Origin: Methanocorpusculum sp.
GTDB lineage: Archaea > Halobacteriota > Methanomicrobia > Methanomicrobiales > Methanocorpusculaceae
Direction: 5' to 3'
DNA: 14,736 nt
Assembly: GCA_017622255.1 (NCBI GenBank)
Contig: JAGARL010000001.1
Coordinates: forward strand, 1 to 14,736
The notes under the pieces were generated by a model. It was not told where the DNA came from and searched no databases. It saw only the letters and a list, made by a program, of their open reading frames with translations. The position numbers were made by a program, and so were the translations under genes. Each line of letters begins with the position of its first letter. Within the stretch, counting starts at the first letter, position 1. Shown piece by piece: positions 5,039-12,308 of the stretch.

Positions 5039-6235
5039 ATGTTTTCCGCAGAGGATATCCGTGAGGATTTTCCGATTCTGGAACACATTATTTATCTGGA
5101 TAATGCGGCAACGGCTCTGTCGCCGCGGCAAGTTGTGGAGGCGCAGGCTGATGCGGAGTTCCACTACCGGGCAAATGTGGGCCGCGGTGTACACCGGTTA
5201 GGACGGCTTGCAACGCATAAGTTTGAGGAGGCGCGGGATGTTCTGCAGAAGTTTTTCGGCGGAGAAGCCGGAACGCTGGCGTTTACCCGCAATACGACAG
5301 AGAGTACAAATGTTGCGGCACACGGTATTCCCTGGGAAAAGACGGACCGGATTGTGGTTCCGCTCCAGGAGCATCATTCGAATATTCTCCCCTGGTTCCA
5401 GCTTGAGGCGGAAGGGAAGATTGCCGGTGTTGATGTGGTCGGCGGAACAGACGGACACATCAGAGCAGAGGATATTGCCGCGGCAATTACGCCAGAGACA
5501 CGGATGGTGGCGGTTGCCCATGCGTCGAATGTGTTTGGCACGATTGCCCCCGTAAAGGAGATTGCGAAGATATGCCGGGAGCATGATGTTCTGCTTCTGG
5601 TAGACGGCGCTCAGACTGCCCCGCACCTGCCGATTAATCTGGCAGATCTCGGATGCGATTATTTCTGTTTCTCCGGGCATAAGATGATGGGGCCGATGGG
5701 TATCGGCGGTCTGTGGATGCGCGACGGTGCGCCCAAACTCGCTCCCGCATATGCCGGCGGCGGTATGGTCGGGAAGGTTTCCGGGCATGCGTTTACGACG
5801 GCGGCAGGAGCCGGGAAGTATGAGGCAGGAACGCCGAATGTTATCGGTGCCGTGGGCCTGGCAGAGGCAGCCCGCTATCTGTCGCGCCTGGGTATGGAAA
5901 ATGTTGCCGCTCATTCGTCTGAGCTTGCGCACCGGATGGTGGACGGGTTGTCGGAGATTGAGGGCGTGTCGGTTACAACGCCGTCGGATGTGCCGCTTGT
6001 CGGTGCAGTGTCGTTTACGGTGGACGGGGTGCATCCGCATGAGGTTGCCTATTTCTTAGACGAGGCCGCGGCAATTATGGTTCGTTCCGGCGAGCACTGC
6101 TGTCAGCCGCTGATGCAGAAGATTGCGCCAAACGGCGGAGGCACAGTCAGGGCGAGTGCGTACTGTTACAATACGGAAGATGATGTTGACCTGCTGGTCG
6201 CAACAGTTGAAGAGATTGCACATATGGTGAAATAA
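5039..6235 (+). CDS. SufS/Csd-type cysteine desulfurase (class V aminotransferase fold)
   Basis: A 398-residue PLP enzyme of typical SufS length. Visible landmarks: the N-terminal YLDNAATA motif (19-26), RGVHRL (49-54), EHHSNILPW with H113 stacking on PLP, D189 in VDGAQ, the PLP lysine K215 in SGHKMMGPMG, and the group II active-site loop RSGEHCCQP with catalytic C354 and an extra adjacent C355. It removes sulfur (or selenium) from cysteine (or selenocysteine), leaving an enzyme persulfide. The usual SufE/SufU partner is absent. The gene is divergent from the sulfur operon and its stop lies one base before the start of an FdhD-family gene. In the known FdhD system, IscS-type desulfurase hands sulfur to FdhD, so sulfur donation to that partner or to TusA is the natural inference. 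Selenocysteine lyase activity is an alternative. Confidence 0.92.
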   Translation: MFSAEDIREDFPILEHIIYLDNAATALSPRQVVEAQADAEFHYRANVGRGVHRLGRLATHKFEEARDVLQKFFGGEAGTLAFTRNTTESTNVAAHGIPWEKTDRIVVPLQEHHSNILPWFQLEAEGKIAGVDVVGGTDGHIRAEDIAAAITPETRMVAVAHASNVFGTIAPVKEIAKICREHDVLLLVDGAQTAPHLPINLADLGCDYFCFSGHKMMGPMGIGGLWMRDGAPKLAPAYAGGGMVGKVSGHAFTTAAGAGKYEAGTPNVIGAVGLAEAARYLSRLGMENVAAHSSELAHRMVDGLSEIEGVSVTTPSDVPLVGAVSFTVDGVHPHEVAYFLDEAAAIMVRSGEHCCQPLMQKIAPNGGGTVRASAYCYNTEDDVDLLVATVEEIAHMVK

Positions 6236-6236
6236 T

Positions 6237-6857
6237 ATGACGGAATTTTACGAGGAAAAACCGGTTCAGATTGTGGTAAACGGCAGAGCCGCTATCACGC
6301 TGATGACGCATGCAAAGGACCCGCGGGCGCTTGTTTTCGGCGCACTGTTTACGGAGCGGGTTGTGGAGAATATGGCAGATATCGAGTCTGTGATAGCTGA
6401 TGAGACGCAGGTGAGCGTTGTGACAAAGAATCCCTATACGATTCTGCTGTCGAGAAAGACGGTGCTTGCCGGATGCGGCGGAGCATCATCCTTCCTGGAC
6501 TCCGGAAAACTCGGAGCGGTTGCAGAGAAGATGCCGATTTCGGATGCGGCAGTGTCTTCTGCAAAGGAGGCAGTGCCCAAGTCCACATGGTTTTCGGGCG
6601 GGCTGTTTTTATCAGACGGCACGCTGCTGTATCTGGCAGAGGATATTTCGTCACAGAATGTTCTTGACCAGCTTATCGGTTCTGCCCTGAGAGACGGCGT
6701 TGATACCGCTGAGACGTTTGCGGTTCTGAAAGGAAACTGTGTGGTTGAGACGATGCGAAAGGCAGTTATTGCAAAGATTCCGGTGTTTGCAGTCTGCGGA
6801 GCGGTTACCGCCGCGGCAAAGAAGACGGCAGATGAAGCCGGCCTTCGGCTTGTGTAA
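6237..6857 (+). CDS. Divergent FdhD-family protein (sulfurtransferase for Mo/W bis-pterin enzymes)
   Basis: A 206-residue protein, shorter than typical FdhD (about 260-280). It retains the family outline: PVQIVVNGRA near the N-terminus; ALVFGALFTERVVENMADI, equivalent to GFLxxEGII; the active-site region around C80 (AGCGGAS); SGGLFLSDGTLLYLAEDISSQNVLDQLIGSAL, equivalent to GGVHxA...REDVGRHNAVDKLIG; and a C-terminal VVETMRKAVIAKIPVF block. FdhD carries sulfur from a desulfurase to the bis-MGD cofactor of formate dehydrogenase. Important changes here: the CxxC pair is reduced to CGGA (one Cys), and the GRHN motif reads SSQN. It is therefore a paralogue with altered function, perhaps for formylmethanofuran dehydrogenase, or inactive. 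The ATG is one base after the desulfurase stop, with GGTGA inside the end of that gene, so the two are translationally coupled. Confidence 0.75.
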   Translation: MTEFYEEKPVQIVVNGRAAITLMTHAKDPRALVFGALFTERVVENMADIESVIADETQVSVVTKNPYTILLSRKTVLAGCGGASSFLDSGKLGAVAEKMPISDAAVSSAKEAVPKSTWFSGGLFLSDGTLLYLAEDISSQNVLDQLIGSALRDGVDTAETFAVLKGNCVVETMRKAVIAKIPVFAVCGAVTAAAKKTADEAGLRLV

Positions 6858-6875
6858 CTGGAAGAAAAATAATTC

Positions 6876-6905
6876 GCGGAGCACATCCTGCTCTGCACTA
6901 TTTTT
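6876..6905. terminator. Bidirectional stem-loop/T-tract terminator between convergent genes
   Basis: GCGGAGCA (6876-6883) pairs with TGCTCTGC (6889-6896) through an 8-bp stem with one G-T wobble and a CATCC loop. Plus-strand T5 follows at 6901-6905, and on the minus strand the A-run at 6865-6869 gives a T5. It sits in the 63-base gap between the FdhD-like stop (6857) and the converging 185-residue gene (stop at 6921). Confidence 0.7.
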
Positions 6906-6920
6906 AAAGAAAAAGAGATT

Positions 6921-7478
6921 TTAGTTTTCCATACGGTCGCGGACTTCATCGAGAGAACGAATCTCATCAAGTCCCATACCGCACAGACAGTAACCCTGTC
7001 TGTCCAGGACAAAGACCGGGTACTTTGCCACATCCTCCGGAATCGGCTCCGTCGGAATCTGACGAACATGCAGAAGATACGGAAGCGTCAGCCCGATGTG
7101 TGCTGTAAGCTCCTTTAACTCGCGAATCCAGCGGGCAAGCTGCCGTACATCCACCATGTCCCACTGCAGAACACGCGTCAGCGTCTGATACGTATCCCGC
7201 TCATAGACCAGGTGATTATTCTCCAGCTGCTCACAGACCGCATTCTCATACGTTGTCGTCCACTTCTCCAGTGCATCCGCCTGACCGAGAACCAGATCCG
7301 CCGTATCTCTCAGATACACACGAACTGCTTCATTTTCCGGAAGATCAGCCGTCTCTTCCATATTGCGGACAATCTGTTCCAGCATGCTGTGAACCTTTTC
7401 CAGGTCCTCGAACGCATGCGACAAGTCATCATGCAGATTTGCACTAAAGAATACCGGTTTCTTAAATTCGTCTGTCAT
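6921..7478 (-). CDS. Uncharacterised helical protein, 185 residues
   Basis: I do not recognise this family. The first ~130 residues look strongly alpha-helical and charged, with heptad-like stretches (for example around 15-45 and 55-90) that could form a helical bundle or coiled coil. A short C-terminal segment PVFVLDRQGYCLCGMG (about 153-168) looks like a small beta unit with a CxC pair (C163, C165); C82 is the only other cysteine. There is no signal peptide or membrane helix. It starts 32 bases after the fwdC stop on the same strand, but a perfect hairpin and T6 tract lie between them, so it may be expressed by read-through or from a weak promoter. No clear Shine-Dalgarno sequence precedes ATG 7478. 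Codon usage resembles its neighbours, and the reading frame is intact, so a real gene is likely. Function unknown. Confidence 0.7.
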   Translation of the reverse strand: MTDEFKKPVFFSANLHDDLSHAFEDLEKVHSMLEQIVRNMEETADLPENEAVRVYLRDTADLVLGQADALEKWTTTYENAVCEQLENNHLVYERDTYQTLTRVLQWDMVDVRQLARWIRELKELTAHIGLTLPYLLHVRQIPTEPIPEDVAKYPVFVLDRQGYCLCGMGLDEIRSLDEVRDRMEN

Positions 7479-7484
7479 GGTTCT

Positions 7485-7524
7485 AAAAAATATGTAAGGA
7501 TCTGAAGAATTTATTTCTTCAGAT
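7485..7524 (-). terminator. Perfect 10-bp hairpin plus T6 tract at the end of fwdC
   Basis: ATCTGAAGAA (7500-7509) and TTCTTCAGAT (7515-7524) are exact reverse complements with a 5-base loop that contains the fwdC stop codon (7511-7513). Reading the minus strand, a T6 run (7490-7485) follows ten bases after the stem. It looks like a terminator or mRNA 3'-end stabiliser for the hdr-fwd operon, placed just before the next gene. Confidence 0.65.
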
Positions 7525-8308
7525 AGAGGTTGCTGAAAACCGTCTCTCCCTTTACAACAGAGTGGCGCTCGCCAAGGTCACCGATGTAGTGTGCGTAGAC
7601 TGCGGTCTCGCCGTCAACTTCACACTCAACATCGTCAACGTAAGCGAATCCTGGCATCATGAAGTCAATCTTGCCGTTTACGTAGACATCGCCCTTTACT
7701 GCCTGTCCACCGACACGGCCTTCAATGTTGCCTTTGACAATGATAGTTCCGCCTTCACCGTGGGTTAACACGTGAATGAATGCGTCACCTTCGACGATGA
7801 TGGTTCCGCCGCGCATGAAGGTACCGATATCGTTTCCGACATTGCCCTTAACGCGAAGCGTTCCACCAGTCATGCCTCTCCAGTCGCCGCGGTATGCGGA
7901 ACCGACGTGGTTCTGTGCGTTACCGTTAACAACAAGCTCTCCGCCTGCCATTGCGATACCGCAGAAGGAGTCAACATTACCGTTAACGGTAAGCTTTCCG
8001 CCCTTCATCCAGCCGCCGATGTACATATCTGCGTCGCTCTCGATGACAATCTCACCGGCAGTCATCTGCTGACCGATGCGCTTGACCTTCGTCCAGTCGC
8101 CTTTTAACACAATCTTGGTGTCTGCTGCAGTCTCTCCTGCTGCTCCCTCGATGGTTGCGAACTCGCTTAACGGGTACTTGACCTTACCTTCAGAGATGAA
8201 GATTGCGCCAATCTCGTCAAGAGTCTTTCCTGCGAATACATCCGGAGTAATCTGGTCTGCTTCGAGGTAGAGTTCCGGCTGTTTTGTAAGTGTAACTGTT
8301 ACCGTCAT
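7511..8308 (-). CDS. fwdC: Formylmethanofuran dehydrogenase subunit C
   Basis: A 265-residue protein of normal FwdC/FmdC length. The middle (about 95-225) is built of repeated Gly-rich units such as GGWMKGGKLTVNGNV, AGGELVVNGN, TGGTLRVKGNVG, RGGTIIVEGD and GGTIIVKGNIEGRVGG, which form the right-handed beta-helix shared with the C-terminal domain of glutamate synthase. In the complex FwdC is a structural partner of FwdA in the FwdABCD core in the cytoplasm. ATG 8308 is preceded by AGGTGAGA six bases upstream, and the gene begins 10 bases after the fwdA stop. It is the last gene of the hdr-fwd operon; its stop lies inside a strong hairpin. Confidence 0.95.
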   Translation of the reverse strand: MTVTVTLTKQPELYLEADQITPDVFAGKTLDEIGAIFISEGKVKYPLSEFATIEGAAGETAADTKIVLKGDWTKVKRIGQQMTAGEIVIESDADMYIGGWMKGGKLTVNGNVDSFCGIAMAGGELVVNGNAQNHVGSAYRGDWRGMTGGTLRVKGNVGNDIGTFMRGGTIIVEGDAFIHVLTHGEGGTIIVKGNIEGRVGGQAVKGDVYVNGKIDFMMPGFAYVDDVECEVDGETAVYAHYIGDLGERHSVVKGETVFSNLYLKK

Positions 8309-8318
8309 TTATCTCACC

Positions 8319-10040
8319 TTACTGAGTGATGTCCACCTTGATTGCGTACGGGTTGTGTACGTGCTCGTCGAAGACTGCGTAGTTCTCAAGGTCAACAGTG
8401 TATGCCTTTAAGAACTTGTCGCGGATGTCACGCTCGACCTGCTTGTTCTCCGGAACGATGGAGTTAACCCAGACAGTCTTCTTCGGCATGCGGTAGTTAA
8501 CGACCTCGTTGTTCTCAACTGCAAGGACACCGTCCTTGAAGAATGCGAAGGAGTTGGTGAATGCCTTCTCGTACTGTTCCGGATCGCTTGGGAGGTTCTC
8601 CGGGTCGATGTCGTAGATTGCAACGTTTGCTGCCATGCCGGTCTTTAAGCTGCCGTACATGTGGGAAACACCAAGTGCCTTTGCAACACCGGAACGGGTC
8701 ATCTGTGCGAGCTCGTAGAGGGAAATTTCCTTGTCGGACAGTTCACCGATGTAGGTGGTGTCGACAACCTTGTCTCCGTACTTGAGTTCATTCTCAATGA
8801 CATCGTTTCTTGCCTTTGCAGATAAGAGCCACTTGTATACTCTCGGGTATCTCCAGAACGGACCTGCGTTCGGGTGGTCGGTCGTGATGAAACAGCGCTC
8901 TTTGTCCTGTGCGAAGAGTGCAAGTTCAAGACCGATTGCCCACTGTGCGCCTGCGATGTAGGTCTTCGGGTCGTAGACGAATGGAACAACACCTGCTGCG
9001 GTTTCAAGTTCAACATCCACGTTGGTCCACTTGAGGTGGTTTAAGTGGGTTAAGTGGTACTCGAACGGACCGTCTGCAGTCATCGTGGTGGTCTCGTCAA
9101 GGGTGACGTTACCGGTATCGATGGTTAAGTTCTTGGTCTTGTTGACGTAGTCCATAACTTCCTTGGACTTGGACTCGAAGGAAGAGGACTTGAAGGAGTC
9201 TCCGCCGTAGCAGTGGAACTGCAGGTGAGTGTGGTGCATAACCTGGTCACGGCCGAATGCACTCTTTGGTGCATAGCCCTCGACTAACTTTAAGGTGTCG
9301 AGAGTGGTGGTGTAGTTGCCCGGGTTTCCGAGGTTGTTTGCGTGGACGTGGACAGAGTGCGGGAGCTGTAGGTACTCGTTGGTCTCGATTAAGCCCTTGA
9401 CAATCTCTGCCGGGGTAATGTCGAAGTACGGAACCGGGTCGTTGATAGTAACACAGTTCAGACCCCATCCCCAGGCTTCCGTTCCTCCCGGGTTGACACA
9501 CTTGAGTGCGAAACCGCGGGTTGCGTTGAGAATCCAGGATGCGTATGCACCGGCGTTTTCAATCTCGTGGTTCTTGAAGTATTCCAGTAAGAACCAGTTG
9601 TTTGCCATAACCGGCATTGCGGACTCGTCGATGATTGGAGTGTCACGAATTTCCTCGTGGACGTGGGATGCCTCAAGAGGCGGCATTGCTGCTTCAACGA
9701 CGTAGCTGAAACCCATACGGGCGTAGTCATATCCGGTCTTTGCGACAGACGGAACGGAGAATCCCATTTCCATTCTGAGGTTGGACTTTCTCATCGGAGA
9801 GCGGAAGAGCTTGTCTTCCGGTCTGAAGAGACGGCCGGAGTCGACTTTCGGTCCTGCAACGTGGGAGTGAATATCAACACCACCGGCCATGACGGTCTTT
9901 CCGGCTGCGTCAATGACTTTTGCATTTCCGCTGACGGAGTCGACAATCTTGCCGTCCTTGATGCAGATATCCATCTTCTGTGCGTTAATTCCCTGAGTCG
10001 GGTCGATTACGGAACCATTCTTGATGATATACTCGGTCAT
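8319..10040 (-). CDS. fwdA: Formylmethanofuran dehydrogenase subunit A (zinc amidohydrolase)
   Basis: A 573-residue amidohydrolase-family protein of standard length. It condenses formate with methanofuran, the second half-reaction of CO2 fixation, after formate travels through the internal tunnel from FwdB. Binuclear zinc site elements are all visible: H58/H60 in DIHSH, the carboxylatable lysine K180 in FALKCVNPGG, H231/H233 in SVHVHANN, the HHTHLQFH region (269-276), and catalytic D388 in TTDHPNAGPFWRYP. The small beta-sandwich segments characteristic of the superfamily flank the barrel (1-55 and after about 450). GGAGGT precedes ATG 10040, which overlaps the fwdB TGA stop (ATGA), so the two subunits are translationally coupled and made in equal amounts. 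Confidence 0.97.
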   Translation of the reverse strand: MTEYIIKNGSVIDPTQGINAQKMDICIKDGKIVDSVSGNAKVIDAAGKTVMAGGVDIHSHVAGPKVDSGRLFRPEDKLFRSPMRKSNLRMEMGFSVPSVAKTGYDYARMGFSYVVEAAMPPLEASHVHEEIRDTPIIDESAMPVMANNWFLLEYFKNHEIENAGAYASWILNATRGFALKCVNPGGTEAWGWGLNCVTINDPVPYFDITPAEIVKGLIETNEYLQLPHSVHVHANNLGNPGNYTTTLDTLKLVEGYAPKSAFGRDQVMHHTHLQFHCYGGDSFKSSSFESKSKEVMDYVNKTKNLTIDTGNVTLDETTTMTADGPFEYHLTHLNHLKWTNVDVELETAAGVVPFVYDPKTYIAGAQWAIGLELALFAQDKERCFITTDHPNAGPFWRYPRVYKWLLSAKARNDVIENELKYGDKVVDTTYIGELSDKEISLYELAQMTRSGVAKALGVSHMYGSLKTGMAANVAIYDIDPENLPSDPEQYEKAFTNSFAFFKDGVLAVENNEVVNYRMPKKTVWVNSIVPENKQVERDIRDKFLKAYTVDLENYAVFDEHVHNPYAIKVDITQ

Positions 10041-11434
10041 TCGTAGACCTCCTTAACAGGTCTGACATCTGCGAGTGGGGTTGCATAGTCCCAGACACCT
10101 TCGTCGGTGGTCCATCCTTCCTTCTTGAGTTCCTGCATGCGCTCGTAGATTCTGTCGAAGAGTTCCTCGTCAGTTAAGATGCCGTTGTACGGCTCAACAA
10201 CTGCGCGGTACTGGATTGGGACGTTGTCCATACGGTAGCAGATACCGCCGGTTTCGACACCAACGATTGCGACCGGGATGTGGACATCGGAAACGGTTGC
10301 TGCCATGTTGACAGACGGGTCGATGGTGACCATCGGGATACCGGATCCGAGCTTCTCGAATGCACGAATCGGGAAGTGTGCTCCTGCGTCAGTTCCGATG
10401 TTGATGAATGCATCAACTTCACCGCGGTTTGCTAGATCAACAGAGGAGGTTTCTCCCGGGTTCATGTGTGCGTGAGATCCCTTGGTTAAGTCGATACAGT
10501 ACGGGAAACCGAACTGCCATGCCCAGACGATACCTGGACCTGCAATGTTGTAGTGACCGCGCATTGCCATGATGGTACACTTGGTGTACTCGTTGATGTC
10601 GCGGACTAAGTTGATTGCGATATCGACATTGTGGTTTCTTCCGTCGGAGTGGCAGAGACCCATACCGAAGAAGATGTGGACGTAACGTCCGCCCTTGATG
10701 ATTTCACAGACTTCGAGAATCTTCTCTTTTGGAACTCCTGCAACGATTGCCGGAATCTTGTCTGCGTATCCGTGCATTACCATACGGAATGCATCGAAGA
10801 GCTCGTAGTCGTGACCCTGCTGAACCTGGAGGAAGTGGTCTGCACAGCGTGCGGTATCGGTGTATCTCGGGTCAACAACGATGACCTTTCTTCCCTTGTA
10901 TCCCTTACCGGTGAAGTATCCGCGTGGGAAAACACCGTAGCGGGAAAGGTGTCTCGGGTGTGCGTGCTGCGGGTTGGATCCCCAGTAGATGACGACATCT
11001 GCACGGTTCTTGACTTCTCCTAAGGTACAGGACGGGTATCCGGTGTCGAAGATTGCAAGGAAGGAGGATCCGTGGCAGATAGATGCACAGTTGTCGAGAA
11101 CTGCGCCTGCGTCTTCTGCGACACGGCCTGCTGCTGCCATACCTTCACAGTTGGTGGAACCAAATCCGTAGATGAGCGGCTTCTTTGCCTTGATGAGCAT
11201 CTTGGCGGTGAAGTCGATTGCCTCTTCGTAGGTGATGTCTTTGTATGTTCCGTCCGGCTGGCGTCTGCGCGGGCTGCCTACTCTTCCTTCGCGGGATGCG
11301 TGGTGGTAGATTTCAGTTCCGATGATACATGCGTTCTTAACTTCGATGATCTTTCCGTCTTCGACGGTGATCTCAAGGTCATCACAGCAGGCACCACAGT
11401 ACGGACATGCGACGTGTTTGATAGTTTCTTGCAT
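10037..11434 (-). CDS. fwdB: Formylmethanofuran dehydrogenase subunit B (Mo/W bis-pterin catalytic subunit, Cys type)
   Basis: A 465-residue molybdopterin oxidoreductase of the formate dehydrogenase superfamily. It reduces CO2 to formate at a Mo or W bis-pterin centre. The N-terminal cluster motif CPYCGACCDD (C10, C13, C17) with a further Cys near 36 binds one [4Fe-4S]. The metal ligand is C120 in NCASICHGSS; this is Cys, not selenocysteine (the codon is TGT). The family active site also requires an inorganic sulfido ligand on the metal. Pterin-binding regions follow (WGSNPQHAHPRH near 173-184; NIGTDAG near 347-353). Whether the metal is W or Mo cannot be told. The dinucleotide-binding C-terminal domain is supplied by the separate FwdD. 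GAGGT lies nine bases before ATG 11434. Confidence 0.97.
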   Translation of the reverse strand: MQETIKHVACPYCGACCDDLEITVEDGKIIEVKNACIIGTEIYHHASREGRVGSPRRRQPDGTYKDITYEEAIDFTAKMLIKAKKPLIYGFGSTNCEGMAAAGRVAEDAGAVLDNCASICHGSSFLAIFDTGYPSCTLGEVKNRADVVIYWGSNPQHAHPRHLSRYGVFPRGYFTGKGYKGRKVIVVDPRYTDTARCADHFLQVQQGHDYELFDAFRMVMHGYADKIPAIVAGVPKEKILEVCEIIKGGRYVHIFFGMGLCHSDGRNHNVDIAINLVRDINEYTKCTIMAMRGHYNIAGPGIVWAWQFGFPYCIDLTKGSHAHMNPGETSSVDLANRGEVDAFINIGTDAGAHFPIRAFEKLGSGIPMVTIDPSVNMAATVSDVHIPVAIVGVETGGICYRMDNVPIQYRAVVEPYNGILTDEELFDRIYERMQELKKEGWTTDEGVWDYATPLADVRPVKEVYE

Positions 11435-11445
11435 GATTATTTACC

Positions 11446-11871
11446 TCACATTGGCCAGAGTAACTGTCCATTCCATTTGTTGCATGCTTTCTGGATGAGT
11501 TCAACTGCCGGGACAATTCTTGCTTCCGGAGCCGGTTCGATAGTTACTGGGAAGCCGCTGTACTGCGGTTCGCCGGTAGACTGGGTTCTTGGCGGAACAA
11601 CCTGGTTTGCCCAGACACCCTGACGGATGTGGCAAAGACCTCTCGGGCAGGTCTGGCGGGCGACAACTGCCTTGACGATGACTTCGCCGCACTCGCTGGT
11701 GACCTTGACAACGGTGTTCGGGTTGATGTCGAGCTCTTTGATGTCTTCTGCGTTCATCTCGACGAGACTGCAGACGTCAAAGTAGAGCTGGGTGGTCTTT
11801 CCCGACTCCATTGCTTCGCCTTCTTCAACCGCACGCTGGGTTACCATGTTGAGGTGAATTACTTTGGACAT
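11446..11871 (-). CDS. fwdD: Formylmethanofuran dehydrogenase subunit D (molybdopterin dinucleotide-binding)
   Basis: A 141-residue protein of the molybdopterin dinucleotide-binding fold, which together with FwdB makes up the equivalent of one formate-dehydrogenase-type catalytic chain. Characteristic segments are DVCSLVEMNAEDIKELDI (32-49), VVKVTSECGEVIVKAVV (54-70), CPRGLCHIRQGVWANQVVPP (75-94) and the final QYSGFPVTIEP. ATG 11871 is chosen because GAGG lies nine bases upstream and the conserved sequence begins there; a longer in-frame extension to 11964 would overlap mvhD by 91 bases and is not family-like. The gene starts two bases after the mvhD stop, which links electron delivery from Hdr and the CO2-reducing core in one transcript. 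Confidence 0.93.
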   Translation of the reverse strand: MSKVIHLNMVTQRAVEEGEAMESGKTTQLYFDVCSLVEMNAEDIKELDINPNTVVKVTSECGEVIVKAVVARQTCPRGLCHIRQGVWANQVVPPRTQSTGEPQYSGFPVTIEPAPEARIVPAVELIQKACNKWNGQLLWPM

Positions 11872-11873
11872 AA

Positions 11874-12308
11874 TTATAATCCTCTTCTCTTTCTTTCTGC
11901 TGCGATTGGGGACGGACCAATTGCCTTGACAGTGTCGATAACATCGTTGACGACAACTGCCCATTTTGCTCCTTCAGATGCAGAGACGAAAGTCATTCTG
12001 AATCTGCGGTGTTCGATACCCATGTTGTGGAGAATGGACTTGACTAAGAACATTCTCTTTGCTGCCTTGAAGTTGCCTGCAAGGTAGTGACAGTCACCGA
12101 AGTGACATCCGGAGACAAGGACGCCGTCTGCGCCGTCAGCGAATGCTTTCAGGACGAAGAGGGTGTCGATACGGCCGGTACACATGACACGGACGATTCT
12201 GATGTCCGGCGGGTACTGGGTTCTTGCGGATCCTGCACCGTCTGCTCCAGCGTAGGAACACCAGTTGCAGATGATACCGATAATCTTGGGTTTCCATTCG
12301 TCAGACAT
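11874..12308 (-). CDS. mvhD: F420-non-reducing hydrogenase/heterodisulfide reductase-associated subunit D (MvhD)
   Basis: A 144-residue [2Fe-2S] protein (MvhD/FlpD family). It conducts electrons from a hydrogenase (MvhAG) or formate dehydrogenase to the bifurcating FAD of HdrA. Conserved cysteines are all present: CNWCSYAGAD (C14, C17), VMCTGRID (C43) and GCHFGDCHY (C68, C73). The lysine/arginine-rich C-terminus (ERKRRGL) extends past the core. Its start overlaps the hdrA stop by one base (TAATG) with GGAGG upstream, so it is coupled to hdrA. No mvhG or mvhA follows; instead fwdD does. In formate-using methanogens FdhAB takes the place of MvhAG at this subunit, which is the likely case here. 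Confidence 0.95.
   Translation of the reverse strand: MSDEWKPKIIGIICNWCSYAGADGAGSARTQYPPDIRIVRVMCTGRIDTLFVLKAFADGADGVLVSGCHFGDCHYLAGNFKAAKRMFLVKSILHNMGIEHRRFRMTFVSASEGAKWAVVVNDVIDTVKAIGPSPIAAERKRRGL

Noticed and set aside
5198..6040. 280-codon open frame on the minus strand
   Set aside because: It lies antisense inside the cysteine desulfurase gene, whose catalytic motifs are intact. The translation is Arg/His/Cys-rich without family features and there is no ribosome binding site.
6434..7069. 211-codon minus-strand open frame
   Set aside because: It is antisense to the FdhD-like gene and overlaps the terminator hairpin and the 185-residue gene in another frame; the composition is that of a shadow frame.
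11072..11623. 183-codon plus-strand open frame, and a 130-codon frame at 10631-11023
   Set aside because: Both are antisense to fwdB/fwdD, which are clearly coding. The Val/Cys-rich translations mirror the codon use of the real genes.
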